A stretch of DNA of 64,000 bases from Devosia riboflavina (GCF_000743575.1 NZ_JQGC01000001.1:62001-126000); one strand, 5' to 3'; shown: positions 54,057 through 63,120, numbered from the stretch's first letter. Notes: generated by a model not told the origin, from the letters alone. Translations and numbers: made by a program.

Positions 54057-54116
54057 GCCTCGAACCACGAGGGCGTGCCCCGATGCCTCGGCGCCACGAC
54101 CCCCGTGGTTCGAGGC
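54057..54116. repeat. Extragenic palindrome between convergent LacI genes
   Basis: GCCTCGAACCACG (54057-54069) is the exact inverse of CGTGGTTCGAGGC (54104-54116). Outer flanks (ATGGTGAGGTGCGAAGC to GCAAAGCACCTC) extend the symmetry less perfectly over about 54030-54135. This is the common CCTCATGGTGAGG...TGGTTCGAGGC type of alphaproteobacterial repeat. It sits between convergent genes and may double as a terminator. Confidence 0.75.
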
Positions 54117-54147
54117 TTTGCTCTGCAAAGCACCTCTACTGAGAGAG

Positions 54148-55236
54148 CTACTCCCGCGGCTTATCCACCGAAGCGCGCTCCACCAGCGGGCACTCCAGCT
54201 TGGTCAGTGGGTAGCGATCATCATCCGGCCCATCAGCAAGCTGCTCGGCAATCCACTGCCCCATGGCCCGATGCGGCAACACCGACGTCGTCAATTGCGG
54301 ATGCAAATGCCGCGCAATTTCCTCGTCGTCATAGCCAACGACCGACATATCCCGCGGAATCTCATACCCCGCTTCTTTCAGCGCCTCATAACAGCCGATC
54401 GCCATACGGTCATTCTGGCAAAAGATCGCCGTTGGCACCTCGGGCAGATCCAGGATTTTGCGCGTCGCCTCGTAACCAGCGCTCGCCGACCAGTCGCCGT
54501 TGAACACCAGGTCCGCATCGAACGGAATATCCGCTGTCGCCAGCGCCCGCCTATAACCCTTCAGCCGATCCTGCGCCGCCTCCATCCAGATTTCGCCCGT
54601 GATCGTCGCAATTCGCCGATGTCCGCGCGTAATCAGATGATGCGTCGCCCGCTGCCCACCGGCAATTTCGCTTGGTACTACAGCGGGATAGGACTGCCCC
54701 GTCGTATAGCAATTGAGTAAAAGTACCGGCACATCGAGGTTCCGCAGCGCCAGCGGCAGCTCCACCTCGCGGGTAAAAATGGTCATATAGACCAGCGCAG
54801 AAACCCCCTGCTCGACAAAGGTCTCGATCAGCTCTGCCTCGATCTCGGGGTCATTCCGGCTCTGCGACACGAAGACGAGATCCCCCGCCCCCTGCGCCGC
54901 CTGGCTCAATCCCTCAATCGCCTGCACCGCCTCGGGGCTCGTCGCCAGTTGATCGACAATAAACCCGATCCTTCCAGCGCGCCGTACCCTCTTGGCCTCA
55001 ACCGCCACCTTCACCTGCGGCAAGCCATAACCCAGCCGCCGCGCCGTCTCGAGCACCCGTTGCCGCGTCTCCTGCGATAATCTTATCCCCGGGGCATCAT
55101 TTATGACGAATGATACGGTCGCCTGGGAGCAGCCGGCCTCCCGCGCAATATCGGTCATCGTAACCCGGCGCGAATTCGACCCGTTCTCTTTTCCGGAACG
55201 GACAGACTTCGCCAATGTGCGGGTTGAAGGAGGCAT
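54148..55236 (-). CDS. LacI-family transcriptional regulator
   Basis: A 362-residue regulator. A basic N-terminal tail (MPPSTRTLAKSVRSGKENGS) precedes the LacI helix-turn-helix (VTMTDIAREAGCSQATVSFV, INDAPGIRLSQETRQRVLE), then the effector domain (about 90-355; VSALVYMTIFTREVELPLAL, AIFCQNDRMAIGCYEALKEA). It is related to the regulator at 52962, with which it converges. It follows the Gfo/Idh/MocA gene by 76 bases, and the perfect palindrome GCTAATATTAGC lies in that gap. It may therefore autoregulate and also act on the GH2 operon or the sugar operon upstream. Confidence 0.92.
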   Translation of the reverse strand: MPPSTRTLAKSVRSGKENGSNSRRVTMTDIAREAGCSQATVSFVINDAPGIRLSQETRQRVLETARRLGYGLPQVKVAVEAKRVRRAGRIGFIVDQLATSPEAVQAIEGLSQAAQGAGDLVFVSQSRNDPEIEAELIETFVEQGVSALVYMTIFTREVELPLALRNLDVPVLLLNCYTTGQSYPAVVPSEIAGGQRATHHLITRGHRRIATITGEIWMEAAQDRLKGYRRALATADIPFDADLVFNGDWSASAGYEATRKILDLPEVPTAIFCQNDRMAIGCYEALKEAGYEIPRDMSVVGYDDEEIARHLHPQLTTSVLPHRAMGQWIAEQLADGPDDDRYPLTKLECPLVERASVDKPRE

Positions 55237-55277
55237 GACACTCAGAGCTAGATGCCGAAAAAGCTAATACACAATCA

Positions 55278-55289
55278 GCTAATATTAGC
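55278..55289. promoter_or_regulatory. Candidate LacI operator GCTAATATTAGC
   Basis: A perfect 12-bp palindrome 42 bases upstream of the LacI gene at 54148-55236. An additional half-site GCTAATA lies at 55263-55269 and an inverted TATTAGC at 55311-55317. This clustering in an otherwise GC-rich region points to an operator. Confidence 0.6.
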
Positions 55290-55312
55290 AAGCCACTGAA
55301 TGCCAAGGTTTA

Positions 55313-56380
55313 TTAGCGAAAATGCCGCCCGACCTCGGCGAAGAGCTTGAGATCCTCCATGGAATCCTCAAGACTGGTCTTTGCCGGTAACCCATTGACG
55401 ACATTATCGAAAAACGCGCCAAGTTCAATACGGAACGGGTCCTCATAGATCGGCCCGATGACGTCCGTTCCGGTATCCGTATCCGTTGAACTTGTGATTT
55501 CCAACCGCGTCGGCAGGTTGCGGATATAGGGTGTATCGTAATTCATCTTGAAATGCTGAGTCTGGGTCAACACCTCGATGCCCGCATCGAATCGCGAAAC
55601 ATCGTCGATCACCGCCTCATAGAGGGCGGTAAAATGCCCATAGTCGAAAAGTGCGATCACCGTTTCGCCATTGTGCTGGGTCGCATAACGCACGCCCTTG
55701 GGTGCTCCGAGCAGGTCGCGCATCGCCGAAAAGCTGTGTGAACTCAACCCCGTAAGCACTTGATAGGCCCGCAGCGCATCCGGCGGACAGTCCTCGCCCA
55801 TCACCGAACGCAACATGGCTTGGGTCCGCGCCCGACCTTCGGCGATCACCTCAGCCGGCACATCTTTGGGCTTGAAGACATTGCGTGTCTGCGCGACGAA
55901 AAACGGTGCCTCACGAATAATATCTCGCACCCTTACATGGCGGATTTTTTCCAATGGCGGCAAGCGTTTCTTGAGTTCCGCAAAAGCCCGCGAGAACCGC
56001 CGCATATAGCCCACGAACACCACCTGCCCCGGCCGTTTCGGCAACGACAGTAGTGGCTCAAGCTGAGCCGCGGTCAGGCAGGCAGGCTTTTCGATAAAGA
56101 CGTGCTTCCCCGAGCGGATGGCCTTTTCCAGCAGTTCGGCGTGAAGATGATCCGGCGTCAGGATGAACACGGCGTCCAACTCGGGATCGGCAATCAACGC
56201 CTTGGCGCTCGCATGGCGTGTCGACACGCCATAGCGGTTCGCCACATAGTCGACGAGACCAGGCGACACATCAGTTATTGCATTGATCTTGAAACGATTA
56301 TCGTCCGCCAGCAGCGGCAGGTGCATAAGCTGGGCGACTTCGCCGAGCCCGATGAGACCAACCTTCAAGACCGCGCTCAT
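55313..56380 (-). CDS. Gfo/Idh/MocA-family oxidoreductase
   Basis: A 355-residue NAD(P)-dependent sugar or cyclitol dehydrogenase-like protein. The N-terminal Rossmann fold begins LKVGLIGLGEVAQLMHLPLL, with the family's HVFIEKPACLTAAQLEPLL (EKP) motif near 95-110. The C-terminal substrate domain (about 125-320) lacks the fully canonical DxxxH pair in places, and the RHVRVRDIIREAPFFVAQTR segment suggests a specialised substrate. It is translationally coupled (four-base overlap) to the IolE-like gene upstream, a pairing typical of inositol- or keto-sugar pathways. Confidence 0.9.
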   Translation of the reverse strand: MSAVLKVGLIGLGEVAQLMHLPLLADDNRFKINAITDVSPGLVDYVANRYGVSTRHASAKALIADPELDAVFILTPDHLHAELLEKAIRSGKHVFIEKPACLTAAQLEPLLSLPKRPGQVVFVGYMRRFSRAFAELKKRLPPLEKIRHVRVRDIIREAPFFVAQTRNVFKPKDVPAEVIAEGRARTQAMLRSVMGEDCPPDALRAYQVLTGLSSHSFSAMRDLLGAPKGVRYATQHNGETVIALFDYGHFTALYEAVIDDVSRFDAGIEVLTQTQHFKMNYDTPYIRNLPTRLEITSSTDTDTGTDVIGPIYEDPFRIELGAFFDNVVNGLPAKTSLEDSMEDLKLFAEVGRHFR

Positions 56381-57231
56381 TCTGCGATCTCTTCCATATA
56401 GATCAGGTTCCGCGCCGCCAGTTGTAGTGGCGTTTCCTTGGCATTCTCGGCAACATCCTGCTCGACCACGATCGGGCCATCAAATCCCCGCTCGGCCAGC
56501 AGACGCATCACCGCCTGAATATCCACCGCCCCATCGGGCAGTGGACACATCACGCCCGCGCCATAGGATTTTGCGACAGGCAATTCCCCCGCCAACACGC
56601 GAGCGCGAACCTTCGGGTCGACATTTTTGAGGTGCATATAGGCGATACGCGGAAAGACCTTTTCCATATAGGCGACAGGGTCTTGGTCCCAAAACGCATG
56701 GTGCCCGGTATCGAAGCAGAGGTCGATTTCCGTGTCGGCCAGCAACCGGTCGATCTGCGCCTCCTTCTCCACCGCAGTACCGATATGCGGGTGGAAGCTA
56801 AGCTTCAGGCCATACTCGCCCTCAACCAGCTTCTGGGCATCACCGATCATCCCGACGAGCCCTTGCCAACCAGCCTCATCAAGCACGCCTTCTTTGCCGG
56901 CCGGATACCAGTTGCTCTCGTCCATGATGACGAGATGCCTGGCCCCCAGCGTCTTCAGCAGCGTCGAAAGCTCGCGCAAAGTCGCCATCAAGACCGGCGC
57001 AGAAGCGGCATCGCCAAAAGTGTGGACATGCGTCGCGCCAATCAGCGTCAGGCCACGCTTGGCCAGTTCGTCGCGAAGCAATTCGGCGTCTTTAGGCAAA
57101 AAACCGAGCGGACCGAGTTCGGTGCCGCGATAGCCGGCCTCGGCCACCTCGTCGAGATATTGCGACCAGGAATAGTGATTGCCGGTAGGATAGGCGATGC
57201 CCCAGGAACAGGGCGCGTTGCCGATAAGCAT
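56377..57231 (-). CDS. IolE-like sugar isomerase/dehydratase (TIM barrel)
   Basis: A 284-residue AP-endonuclease-2-fold TIM-barrel protein. NAPCSWGIAYPTGNHYSW, LSFHPHIGTAVEKEAQIDRL, LCFDTGHHAFWDQDPVAYM and the HLKNVDP/VVEQD motifs match the myo-inosose-2 dehydratase (IolE) family and related sugar-phosphate isomerase/epimerases. Metal-binding Glu, Asp and His residues are in those motifs. It probably dehydrates or isomerises a keto-cyclitol or keto-sugar made by the co-encoded Gfo/Idh/MocA enzyme. No iolB, C, D or G genes are nearby, so a canonical inositol pathway is not complete in the window. Confidence 0.88.
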   Translation of the reverse strand: MLIGNAPCSWGIAYPTGNHYSWSQYLDEVAEAGYRGTELGPLGFLPKDAELLRDELAKRGLTLIGATHVHTFGDAASAPVLMATLRELSTLLKTLGARHLVIMDESNWYPAGKEGVLDEAGWQGLVGMIGDAQKLVEGEYGLKLSFHPHIGTAVEKEAQIDRLLADTEIDLCFDTGHHAFWDQDPVAYMEKVFPRIAYMHLKNVDPKVRARVLAGELPVAKSYGAGVMCPLPDGAVDIQAVMRLLAERGFDGPIVVEQDVAENAKETPLQLAARNLIYMEEIAE

Positions 57232-57234
57232 GGG

Positions 57235-58638
57235 TCAGGAACCAATATAGATGGGATTACTCAGCGCGCGACGGATGGGCTGGCCGGCGACGTCGACATT
57301 CCTCAGCTGCCAGGGCAATTCGCGCCCTTCGAGCAGGCTCGCATATTCGGCCAGGAGGCGTTCGCGGCTCGCCGCCGCAACGATCTCGGCCCGAATGAAT
57401 TTTTGTGCGTTTTCAATGGCGACCTCGGTCGAAAATTCGTCGCCGACAATATCCACTGCGGCCACTTCGCCGATGGCGTCGATAAGCACGAGCCGATCGC
57501 CCGCGGCCCCGCGGACGACGACATCAAGCGACGCCAAACTGGCTGTCGTGCCGCCCATGGGGACATCGCCGGCACGAATTTCGAGATGCGGCCCGTTCGG
57601 ACTTTCGGTTACATAGCCATAGCCTGATTTCATCGCCGCCAGCACGGCGTCTTCACTCAATTCCGGCAGCCAGAACACCGTCGTCGGTCGTGCCAGAACC
57701 AGCGGCCCCTCGGGCATCAACCGGTCAGGCTGATGGAAATCTGAGCCACCAATCGCCGAAAGCTTCATGCCCGAAGCCAAGCGCTCCTGGTAGCGCTCAA
57801 GCGCAATCCAGTTCCAGGCGAGCCAGGTCGATTGCCAGACTTCCTGGCAGTCGGCCTTGGGCATTTCATATTCCCAGGCAATGGGCGGCTTGTCGTGATT
57901 GATCGAGAGCAGGCCGCCCCTCTCATGCACCAATTTTTCCAGCACATGTGCGTCCGACGGCCTGGTCATACGGAAGTCGATCCACTCGTCGACCCCATAG
58001 ACATTGGCATGGCCCTCGGCCGTCGTGACCTCCATGCCGCGTACAAAAACCAGATCGGGCGAAGACTGCGGATGGAAATAGCGCCGCTGGGTGATGGTGT
58101 TATGGTCAGCAATGGCGAGGAAATCGAGCCCGGCCTGTTTGGCGGCCGCATGCAACAGTTCCGGCGCGCCGCGCGCATCGGAATGAAAGGTGTGACAATG
58201 GAGGTCGCCCCTATACCAGCCTGCCTGCCTGCGCACCGGAAAGGTCCGCGCCGGTTGAGGCTCAAGCTTTCGCGGTGATGCATCGAGCCTGACAGTCACG
58301 CTGGCATCGGCACCCGCCTCGGGAACCTTGTAGAGCCCCAAAATGACGTTCCACGTCCCCGGCTGGATTTCGCCATGGACATAGCCGGGGGTCGCATCGT
58401 CGGTGGCGAGGAAAAAGCGATCTCGCGCGCCACCACTCCAACCTCGAAAGCCTTCCTTGGTCGGGTATCCGGTGTCGCGTGGATCAAAGGCGCCGAGGTC
58501 GATGATGCAATCCTCGGCCTTTGGATAGGTCAGTGTCACATCGATCCGGGTCGTGCCGGCCGGCACCTCGAACGGAATATAGAAATAGGGATTCCGCGCC
58601 TGATCGGCGCGGGTCACGTAGACGGTAATGGTCTTCAA
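57235..58638 (-). CDS. CehA/McbA-family PHP metallohydrolase
   Basis: A 467-residue protein. The N-terminal 125 residues form a beta-sandwich-like domain (VTLTYPKAEDCIIDLGAFDP, FFLATDDATPGYVHGEIQPG). The PHP metallohydrolase domain (about 140-370) carries metal-binding motifs GDLHCHTFHSDA, LAIADHNTI, VRGMEVTTAEGHANVYG, SINHDKPP and GGSDFHQPD. A C-terminal beta domain follows. CehA/McbA relatives hydrolyse esters and phosphodiesters (carbaryl hydrolase is the named example). No signal peptide, so it is probably cytosolic. Its position between the ABC ATPase and IolE-like genes implies it hydrolyses the imported compound before sugar processing. Confidence 0.88.
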   Translation of the reverse strand: MKTITVYVTRADQARNPYFYIPFEVPAGTTRIDVTLTYPKAEDCIIDLGAFDPRDTGYPTKEGFRGWSGGARDRFFLATDDATPGYVHGEIQPGTWNVILGLYKVPEAGADASVTVRLDASPRKLEPQPARTFPVRRQAGWYRGDLHCHTFHSDARGAPELLHAAAKQAGLDFLAIADHNTITQRRYFHPQSSPDLVFVRGMEVTTAEGHANVYGVDEWIDFRMTRPSDAHVLEKLVHERGGLLSINHDKPPIAWEYEMPKADCQEVWQSTWLAWNWIALERYQERLASGMKLSAIGGSDFHQPDRLMPEGPLVLARPTTVFWLPELSEDAVLAAMKSGYGYVTESPNGPHLEIRAGDVPMGGTTASLASLDVVVRGAAGDRLVLIDAIGEVAAVDIVGDEFSTEVAIENAQKFIRAEIVAAASRERLLAEYASLLEGRELPWQLRNVDVAGQPIRRALSNPIYIGS

Positions 58639-58641
58639 GGC

Positions 58642-59745
58642 CTATTCTCCCAAGGCCGGAATACGCTTGCCAGTGCTGTCGAAGAGATGGACGTGCTCGG
58701 TGGAAAAACGCAGCGTGACGACCTTCGAAAGATCAAGATGATCGTCGGTAAAGATGCGCGCCGTCACACGGGCACTGTCGCCACGATCAATTGTGACAAG
58801 GCTTTCCGGCCCCATATTCTCGTTGGCAAAGAGCGGCGCCGTTATGGTGTTGGTAGCACCCGTCTGCGCGATCCCCAGATGCTCCGGACGTACACCCAGC
58901 GTCAGCTTGCCGCTCGCCGCCAGTGCCTTGCCGATAGCATCGGTCATCGCAAGGGCGGCAATGGCCAGCCCCTCGGCCTTCAGCGCCAATTTGCCCTCGA
59001 CCTGCGCGCCCTCCACCTCGACCAGGTTCATCGGCGGATTGCCGACAAAATTCGCAACGAAGGTCGTGGCCGGTCGGCGATAGATTTCGATCGGCGAGGC
59101 AAACTGCACGATATGTCCTTGATCCATCACGGCGATGCGGGTCGCTAACGCCATGGCCTCGGCCTGGTCGTGCGTGACATAGACGGCCGTCATGCCCATG
59201 TCGCGCTGCAGGTGGTTTAGGAAGCCACGCGCCTCCAGGCGCAGCTTGGCGTCAAGATTGGAAAGCGGCTCATCGAAAAGGTAGACCTTCGCCGGATAGA
59301 CCAGTGCGCGAGCCAGCGACGTGCGTTGCTGCTGGCCGCCGGAAATCTGGCTCGGCAGACGGTCCATTAGATGACCAATTTTGAGGACATCAGCTACTTG
59401 CTTGGCCCGGGCATGGCGCTGCGCCACCGGCTCGCCGCGCACCTTGAGCGGATAGGCGATGTTGTCGGCCAGGTTCATATGCGGATAGAGCGCATAGTCC
59501 TGAAACACCATGGCGATGTTGCGGTCCTTGGGGTGAAGATGTGTCACCTCCTGCCCGCCAATAAGGATATGCCCGGAAGTTGGCGTTTCCAGCCCCGCCA
59601 TCATGCGCAGCGAGGTGGTCTTGCCGCAGCCCGAGGGGCCAAGGAGACAGACGAATTCCCCATCGGCGATATCGAAGCTGACGTCCGAGACGGCCGTGAA
59701 CTCGCCAAAGCTCTTGGTGACATTTTTGAATTCAACAGATGCCAT
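58642..59745 (-). CDS. Sugar ABC transporter ATP-binding protein (UgpC/MalK-like)
   Basis: A 367-residue ATPase. Walker A LGPSGCGKTTSLRMM, signature ISGGQQQRTSLARAL, Walker B KVYLFDEPLSNLDAKLRLEA and switch His YVTHDQAEAM are present, with a C-terminal TOBE domain from about 240 (FVGNPPMNLVEVEG). It lies six bases after the permease gene and three bases before the PHP gene, so it is in the middle of one operon. It serves the importer formed by the two permeases and binding protein. Confidence 0.94.
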   Translation of the reverse strand: MASVEFKNVTKSFGEFTAVSDVSFDIADGEFVCLLGPSGCGKTTSLRMMAGLETPTSGHILIGGQEVTHLHPKDRNIAMVFQDYALYPHMNLADNIAYPLKVRGEPVAQRHARAKQVADVLKIGHLMDRLPSQISGGQQQRTSLARALVYPAKVYLFDEPLSNLDAKLRLEARGFLNHLQRDMGMTAVYVTHDQAEAMALATRIAVMDQGHIVQFASPIEIYRRPATTFVANFVGNPPMNLVEVEGAQVEGKLALKAEGLAIAALAMTDAIGKALAASGKLTLGVRPEHLGIAQTGATNTITAPLFANENMGPESLVTIDRGDSARVTARIFTDDHLDLSKVVTLRFSTEHVHLFDSTGKRIPALGE

Positions 59746-59751
59746 GGATGA

Positions 59752-60582
59752 TTAAGCCTTGATGCCGCCGAAGAACCGGAAACCGAACTTCCAGCTGACG
59801 AAAAGATAGAGGGCGATGACGGGCAGCGAATAGATCAGCGAATAGGCTGCCAGAAGCGTGACGATGGGCGTGCCCGCTTCGGAATAGAACGAATAGATCG
59901 CGACCGAGGCCGGCATGTTGCTGTCGCTGCGGAGCAGAATGAAGGGGATCAGGAAAGAGCCCCAGATGTTCACAAAGCCCCAGACCACAACGACCACGAT
60001 GCCCGGCCGGATGACCGGTAGCGCCACGTCGAAAAAGGCCTGCACGGGCGAGGCGCCCGCCACCATGGCACTTTCCTCGTAGGATTTTGGGATCGAGTCG
60101 ATGAAATCGCGCAGGATGAACATGGCGGTCGGCAAGAGGCCGCCGGCAAAGGTCAGGATCACGGCGAGATGCGTGTCCATAAGACCCGCAGCCGAGATAA
60201 TCAGGAAGATCGGCACCATAGCCGCCGAACCCGACACGACCGAGGAGAACAGCAAGAGGATATAAGTCACTGCGCCCTTGCCCGGGATGGACGAACGGCT
60301 GAGCGCATAGGCGGCCAAAGTCGCCGCTGCCCCCACCAGAATGACGCCACCCACCGCCTGGATAAAGCTGTTCCAGAGCGCCTGCACGGCATAGGAATTG
60401 CCGAAAACAGTCACGAAATTACTGAGCGTCCATGGGTCCGGCAGAGCCAGCCCCAGTTCCGCCCGCGCATTGAACGGCGCGAAAAGGAACCACAGGAGCG
60501 GCAGCGCGAAGATGGCGCCGATCAGCGCGGCGAGCGCGGAAAAGGCGATGCGGCCGACGAAGGCAGGAATGGTCAGCTTCAT
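59752..60582 (-). CDS. Carbohydrate ABC transporter permease (MalG-like)
   Basis: A 276-residue permease with six helices and the EAA loop motif SIPKSYEESAMVAGASPVQA-FFDVALPVIRPG. The first helix is FSALAALIGAIFALPLLWFL. It follows the MalF-like permease by three bases. Confidence 0.93.
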   Translation of the reverse strand: MKLTIPAFVGRIAFSALAALIGAIFALPLLWFLFAPFNARAELGLALPDPWTLSNFVTVFGNSYAVQALWNSFIQAVGGVILVGAAATLAAYALSRSSIPGKGAVTYILLLFSSVVSGSAAMVPIFLIISAAGLMDTHLAVILTFAGGLLPTAMFILRDFIDSIPKSYEESAMVAGASPVQAFFDVALPVIRPGIVVVVVWGFVNIWGSFLIPFILLRSDSNMPASVAIYSFYSEAGTPIVTLLAAYSLIYSLPVIALYLFVSWKFGFRFFGGIKA

Positions 60583-60585
60583 GTC

Positions 60586-61524
60586 TCAGCGCACCTTCTT
60601 CTTGCGGCCTATGCTGAGATAGACCAGCGCGAAAGCCAGGTTGATCAGCATCATGATCACGCCCACCGCCGCGCCCTTGCCGAATTGGAAATCCTGGAAG
60701 GCGACACGATAGTTGTAGATCGAGACCAGTTCCGTTCGGTAGCTCGGCCCGCCATTGGTGAGGAGGAACGGCGTAAAAGTGTTGAACGTCCACATGGTGA
60801 TGAGGATGAGGTCGGTGACGATATGTCCGCGAATGAGCGGCAGGCCGATGTCGCGGAATTTCTGCCATGACGAGGCACCGGCAACGTCGGCGGCCTGGAA
60901 ATAGCTTGGTGGGATCGACGAAAAAGCCGAGTTGAACAGCATCATCGAAAAGGCGGCGCCGCGCCAGGTGTTGAACACCACGATGACCCAGAAGGGTTGC
61001 TGCAAGAGGAAGTCCCCCTTGGGGAGCCCAAAACCTTCGAGCAGCATGTTGAGCGTGCCCTGGTCGCGATCGAGGAAGGCGAACCAGGCAAAGCCGATGA
61101 CCACTTCGGGCAGGATCCACGCCGCAATGACGAAAGTTTCGGTGATGCGCTTCACCCAGGGCGGCACGGTCTGGATCAGCCAGGCGAGCAGCAGGCCTAG
61201 CAGCGCCTGCCCAAGCAGCGCCGACGCCAGGACGAATTGCGTCGTCAGGATCAGCGAAAAGCCGAATTGCCCGCGCTGGAAGAAGGTGGCCGGATCAAAC
61301 AGGGACAGATAATTGGCTAGCCCCACGAATTCGGGATTGAGCGCCGTGCGCCCCAGCAGCGTCCGGTTGGTGAAGGAAACAAAGATCACCCAGAAGAAGG
61401 GCACGATGACGAAGACCGAGACCAGGAGGCCGGCTGGCGTCAAGAAAGCAGCACCGGCGCGATTGGAGAGCAGCGCAAAATTGCGCACCTTCTTCGGCTT
61501 GGCCTCGATGGGTTCGGTGGTCAT
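60586..61524 (-). CDS. Carbohydrate ABC transporter permease (MalF-like)
   Basis: A 312-residue permease (MTTEPIEAKPKKVRNFALLS start; an in-frame ATG at 61536 adds four residues). Six helices, with the EAA loop replaced by SIPPSYFQAADVAGASSWQK-FRDIGLPLIRGH, typical of MalF/UgpA. It is the first gene after the binding protein, separated by a hairpin-containing gap of about 145 bases. Confidence 0.92.
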   Translation of the reverse strand: MTTEPIEAKPKKVRNFALLSNRAGAAFLTPAGLLVSVFVIVPFFWVIFVSFTNRTLLGRTALNPEFVGLANYLSLFDPATFFQRGQFGFSLILTTQFVLASALLGQALLGLLLAWLIQTVPPWVKRITETFVIAAWILPEVVIGFAWFAFLDRDQGTLNMLLEGFGLPKGDFLLQQPFWVIVVFNTWRGAAFSMMLFNSAFSSIPPSYFQAADVAGASSWQKFRDIGLPLIRGHIVTDLILITMWTFNTFTPFLLTNGGPSYRTELVSIYNYRVAFQDFQFGKGAAVGVIMMLINLAFALVYLSIGRKKKVR

Positions 61525-61591
61525 GGATGGCCCCATAGGTCTGGGTCAGTCGTGAGCACATGCAGACATGCCGGCATGTGACCGGTCGCGC

Positions 61592-61609
61592 CGCCGCAAT
61601 AGTGCGGCG
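61592..61609 (-). terminator. Hairpin between binding-protein and permease genes
   Basis: CGCCGC (61592-61597) and GCGGCG (61604-61609) around an AATAGT loop. Nearby at 61566-61579 is the perfect palindrome ACATGCCGGCATGT. Both lie in the gap between the substrate-binding-protein gene and the first permease. There is no T tract; partial termination or mRNA stabilisation is plausible. Confidence 0.5.
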
Positions 61610-61669
61610 ACGGCAGGAAACTCCCCGCAAACCCGGCACCCCGAAGGGCACCGGATCGGCGAGGGAGGA

Positions 61670-63019
61670 CTAGAGCAGGCTGACGGTATTGTCTTCGCCG
61701 ACAATGGCGATGACTGCCGCCTTGTACTGAGCCATGGCATCCTCAGGCGAGAGCTCGCCCGAAACCACGGCTTCGGTCATGCGCTGGATTTCCGAAGACA
61801 CTGCATTGTAGTTGGGATCGTTCGGACGCGCCGTGGTCAGCGGCAGCAGCGCCTGGCTGGCTTCCGTCAGGAACGGGCTGTTCGGGATTTCAATATCGGT
61901 ACGCGCCGTGATGCGCGGCTGGATCGCCTGGAAAGCATTCTGCATTTCCGGCTCGTTCATGAACGAGAGGAAAGCCCAGGCTTCCTTGGGCGCGTCCGTC
62001 GCCGGATTGATGACGAAACCCGTGCCGCCCGAAATGGTCACGAAATCCTGGCCGCGAATACCGGCACCAGGCTCCTTGGCGGGAACCTTGACCCATCCCA
62101 TGACTTCGTCGCGGTTGGGCACGGCGAATTCCGACCCTTCCGGCGTGACCGAACGGTAGAAATAGTCGCCCTCGAACAGCAGCGCCGTCACACCATCGCG
62201 GAAATTGGCGAAGGAGCGGTTGCGGCCATCGGCCAGAAGCTGGGCGCGCTGGTCGCCGAGCTGCTCGTCGACATAGATGGTCTTGTAGAGGTTGAGCGTG
62301 TCGAGAATGCCCTGGCTCGAAACGATGAACTTGCCGTTCTCGTCGGTCACGCCCTCACCCGTACCCAGAAGCGCCAGCCAATAGCCTTGCATGGTCGTGG
62401 CTTCGCCCATGGCGACGCCGGCATTGAGCTGGATAGGGAAACTGTCGGGCTTGATCTTCTTGATGGCGCGGGCGGCGTCGAGCACCTCTTCCCACGAGGT
62501 AGGCTGCCAGGTGTCGGCGTCGATGCCGGCTTCGGTCAGGATGTCCTTGCGCGTATGGATCATGCGCACGTCGGTGCCGAGCGGAATGCCGTAGAACTTG
62601 CCCTGATATTCCATCAGCGCACGCGAACCGTCCGAAAGCGCAGCCCAACCCGACCAGTCATTGACTTCCGGGCCAGCGACTTCATCGAGCGATTTCAGGA
62701 GCCCACCCTCAACGAACGAGGGAATGAGGAAGCCGTCAAAAGCGGAAACATCGGGGCCGGCGCCGGTCGAGAAATCAAGGGCGAGCTGCTGGGTGAGCTG
62801 CGCGTCTTCGCCGCCGAACTGGTTGAGCACCACATTGACGTCAGGATGGGCCGCCTCGAAGGCCGGAATAACGCTTTCTTCGATCCACTGGGCGGTGCCG
62901 CTATTCACGCCGCCGATGACACAACGGCAGGTGACATTGATATCCACGGCAAAGGCAGGAATGGCGACCGAGGTGGCGCCGATAAGGCCGAGCGCAAGCG
63001 CGCGCATACGATTGTTCAT
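61670..63019 (-). CDS. Sugar ABC transporter substrate-binding protein
   Basis: A 449-residue periplasmic binding protein. The ATG at 63019 has GGGAGGA upstream and begins a signal peptide (MNNRMRALALGLIGATSVAI, cleavage after PAFA). The mature SBP_bac_1-type domain starts VDINVTCRCVIGGVNSGTAQ; the CRC pair near the mature N-terminus is unusual. A central SFANFRDGVTALLFEGDYFY motif resembles those of MalE-like proteins. It heads the operon with PHP, IolE-like and Gfo/Idh/MocA genes, and a 14-bp operator lies 88 bases upstream. The ligand is unknown. Confidence 0.92.
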   Translation of the reverse strand: MNNRMRALALGLIGATSVAIPAFAVDINVTCRCVIGGVNSGTAQWIEESVIPAFEAAHPDVNVVLNQFGGEDAQLTQQLALDFSTGAGPDVSAFDGFLIPSFVEGGLLKSLDEVAGPEVNDWSGWAALSDGSRALMEYQGKFYGIPLGTDVRMIHTRKDILTEAGIDADTWQPTSWEEVLDAARAIKKIKPDSFPIQLNAGVAMGEATTMQGYWLALLGTGEGVTDENGKFIVSSQGILDTLNLYKTIYVDEQLGDQRAQLLADGRNRSFANFRDGVTALLFEGDYFYRSVTPEGSEFAVPNRDEVMGWVKVPAKEPGAGIRGQDFVTISGGTGFVINPATDAPKEAWAFLSFMNEPEMQNAFQAIQPRITARTDIEIPNSPFLTEASQALLPLTTARPNDPNYNAVSSEIQRMTEAVVSGELSPEDAMAQYKAAVIAIVGEDNTVSLL

Positions 63020-63106
63020 CGTAGAAAATCCTCCCGAAATGGTGGCTCCGAATTCTCCGGTAGCCGATATTGGCCAGAACGCTCCTCGCATCCGACCATC
63101 ATAGAA

Positions 63107-63120
63107 TGAACACGTTTTCA
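63107..63120. promoter_or_regulatory. LacI operator, copy 1 (TGAACACGTTTTCA)
   Basis: An imperfect 14-bp palindrome with a central CG (12 of 14 positions symmetric), typical of LacI-family operators. It is 88 bases upstream of the binding-protein start. An identical copy lies 176 bases away next to the LacI gene. Confidence 0.8.

Noticed and set aside
61568..63109. Plus-strand open frame of 513 codons opposite the substrate-binding-protein gene
   Set aside because: Shadow of the binding-protein gene; includes the hairpin gap and has no domain signature.
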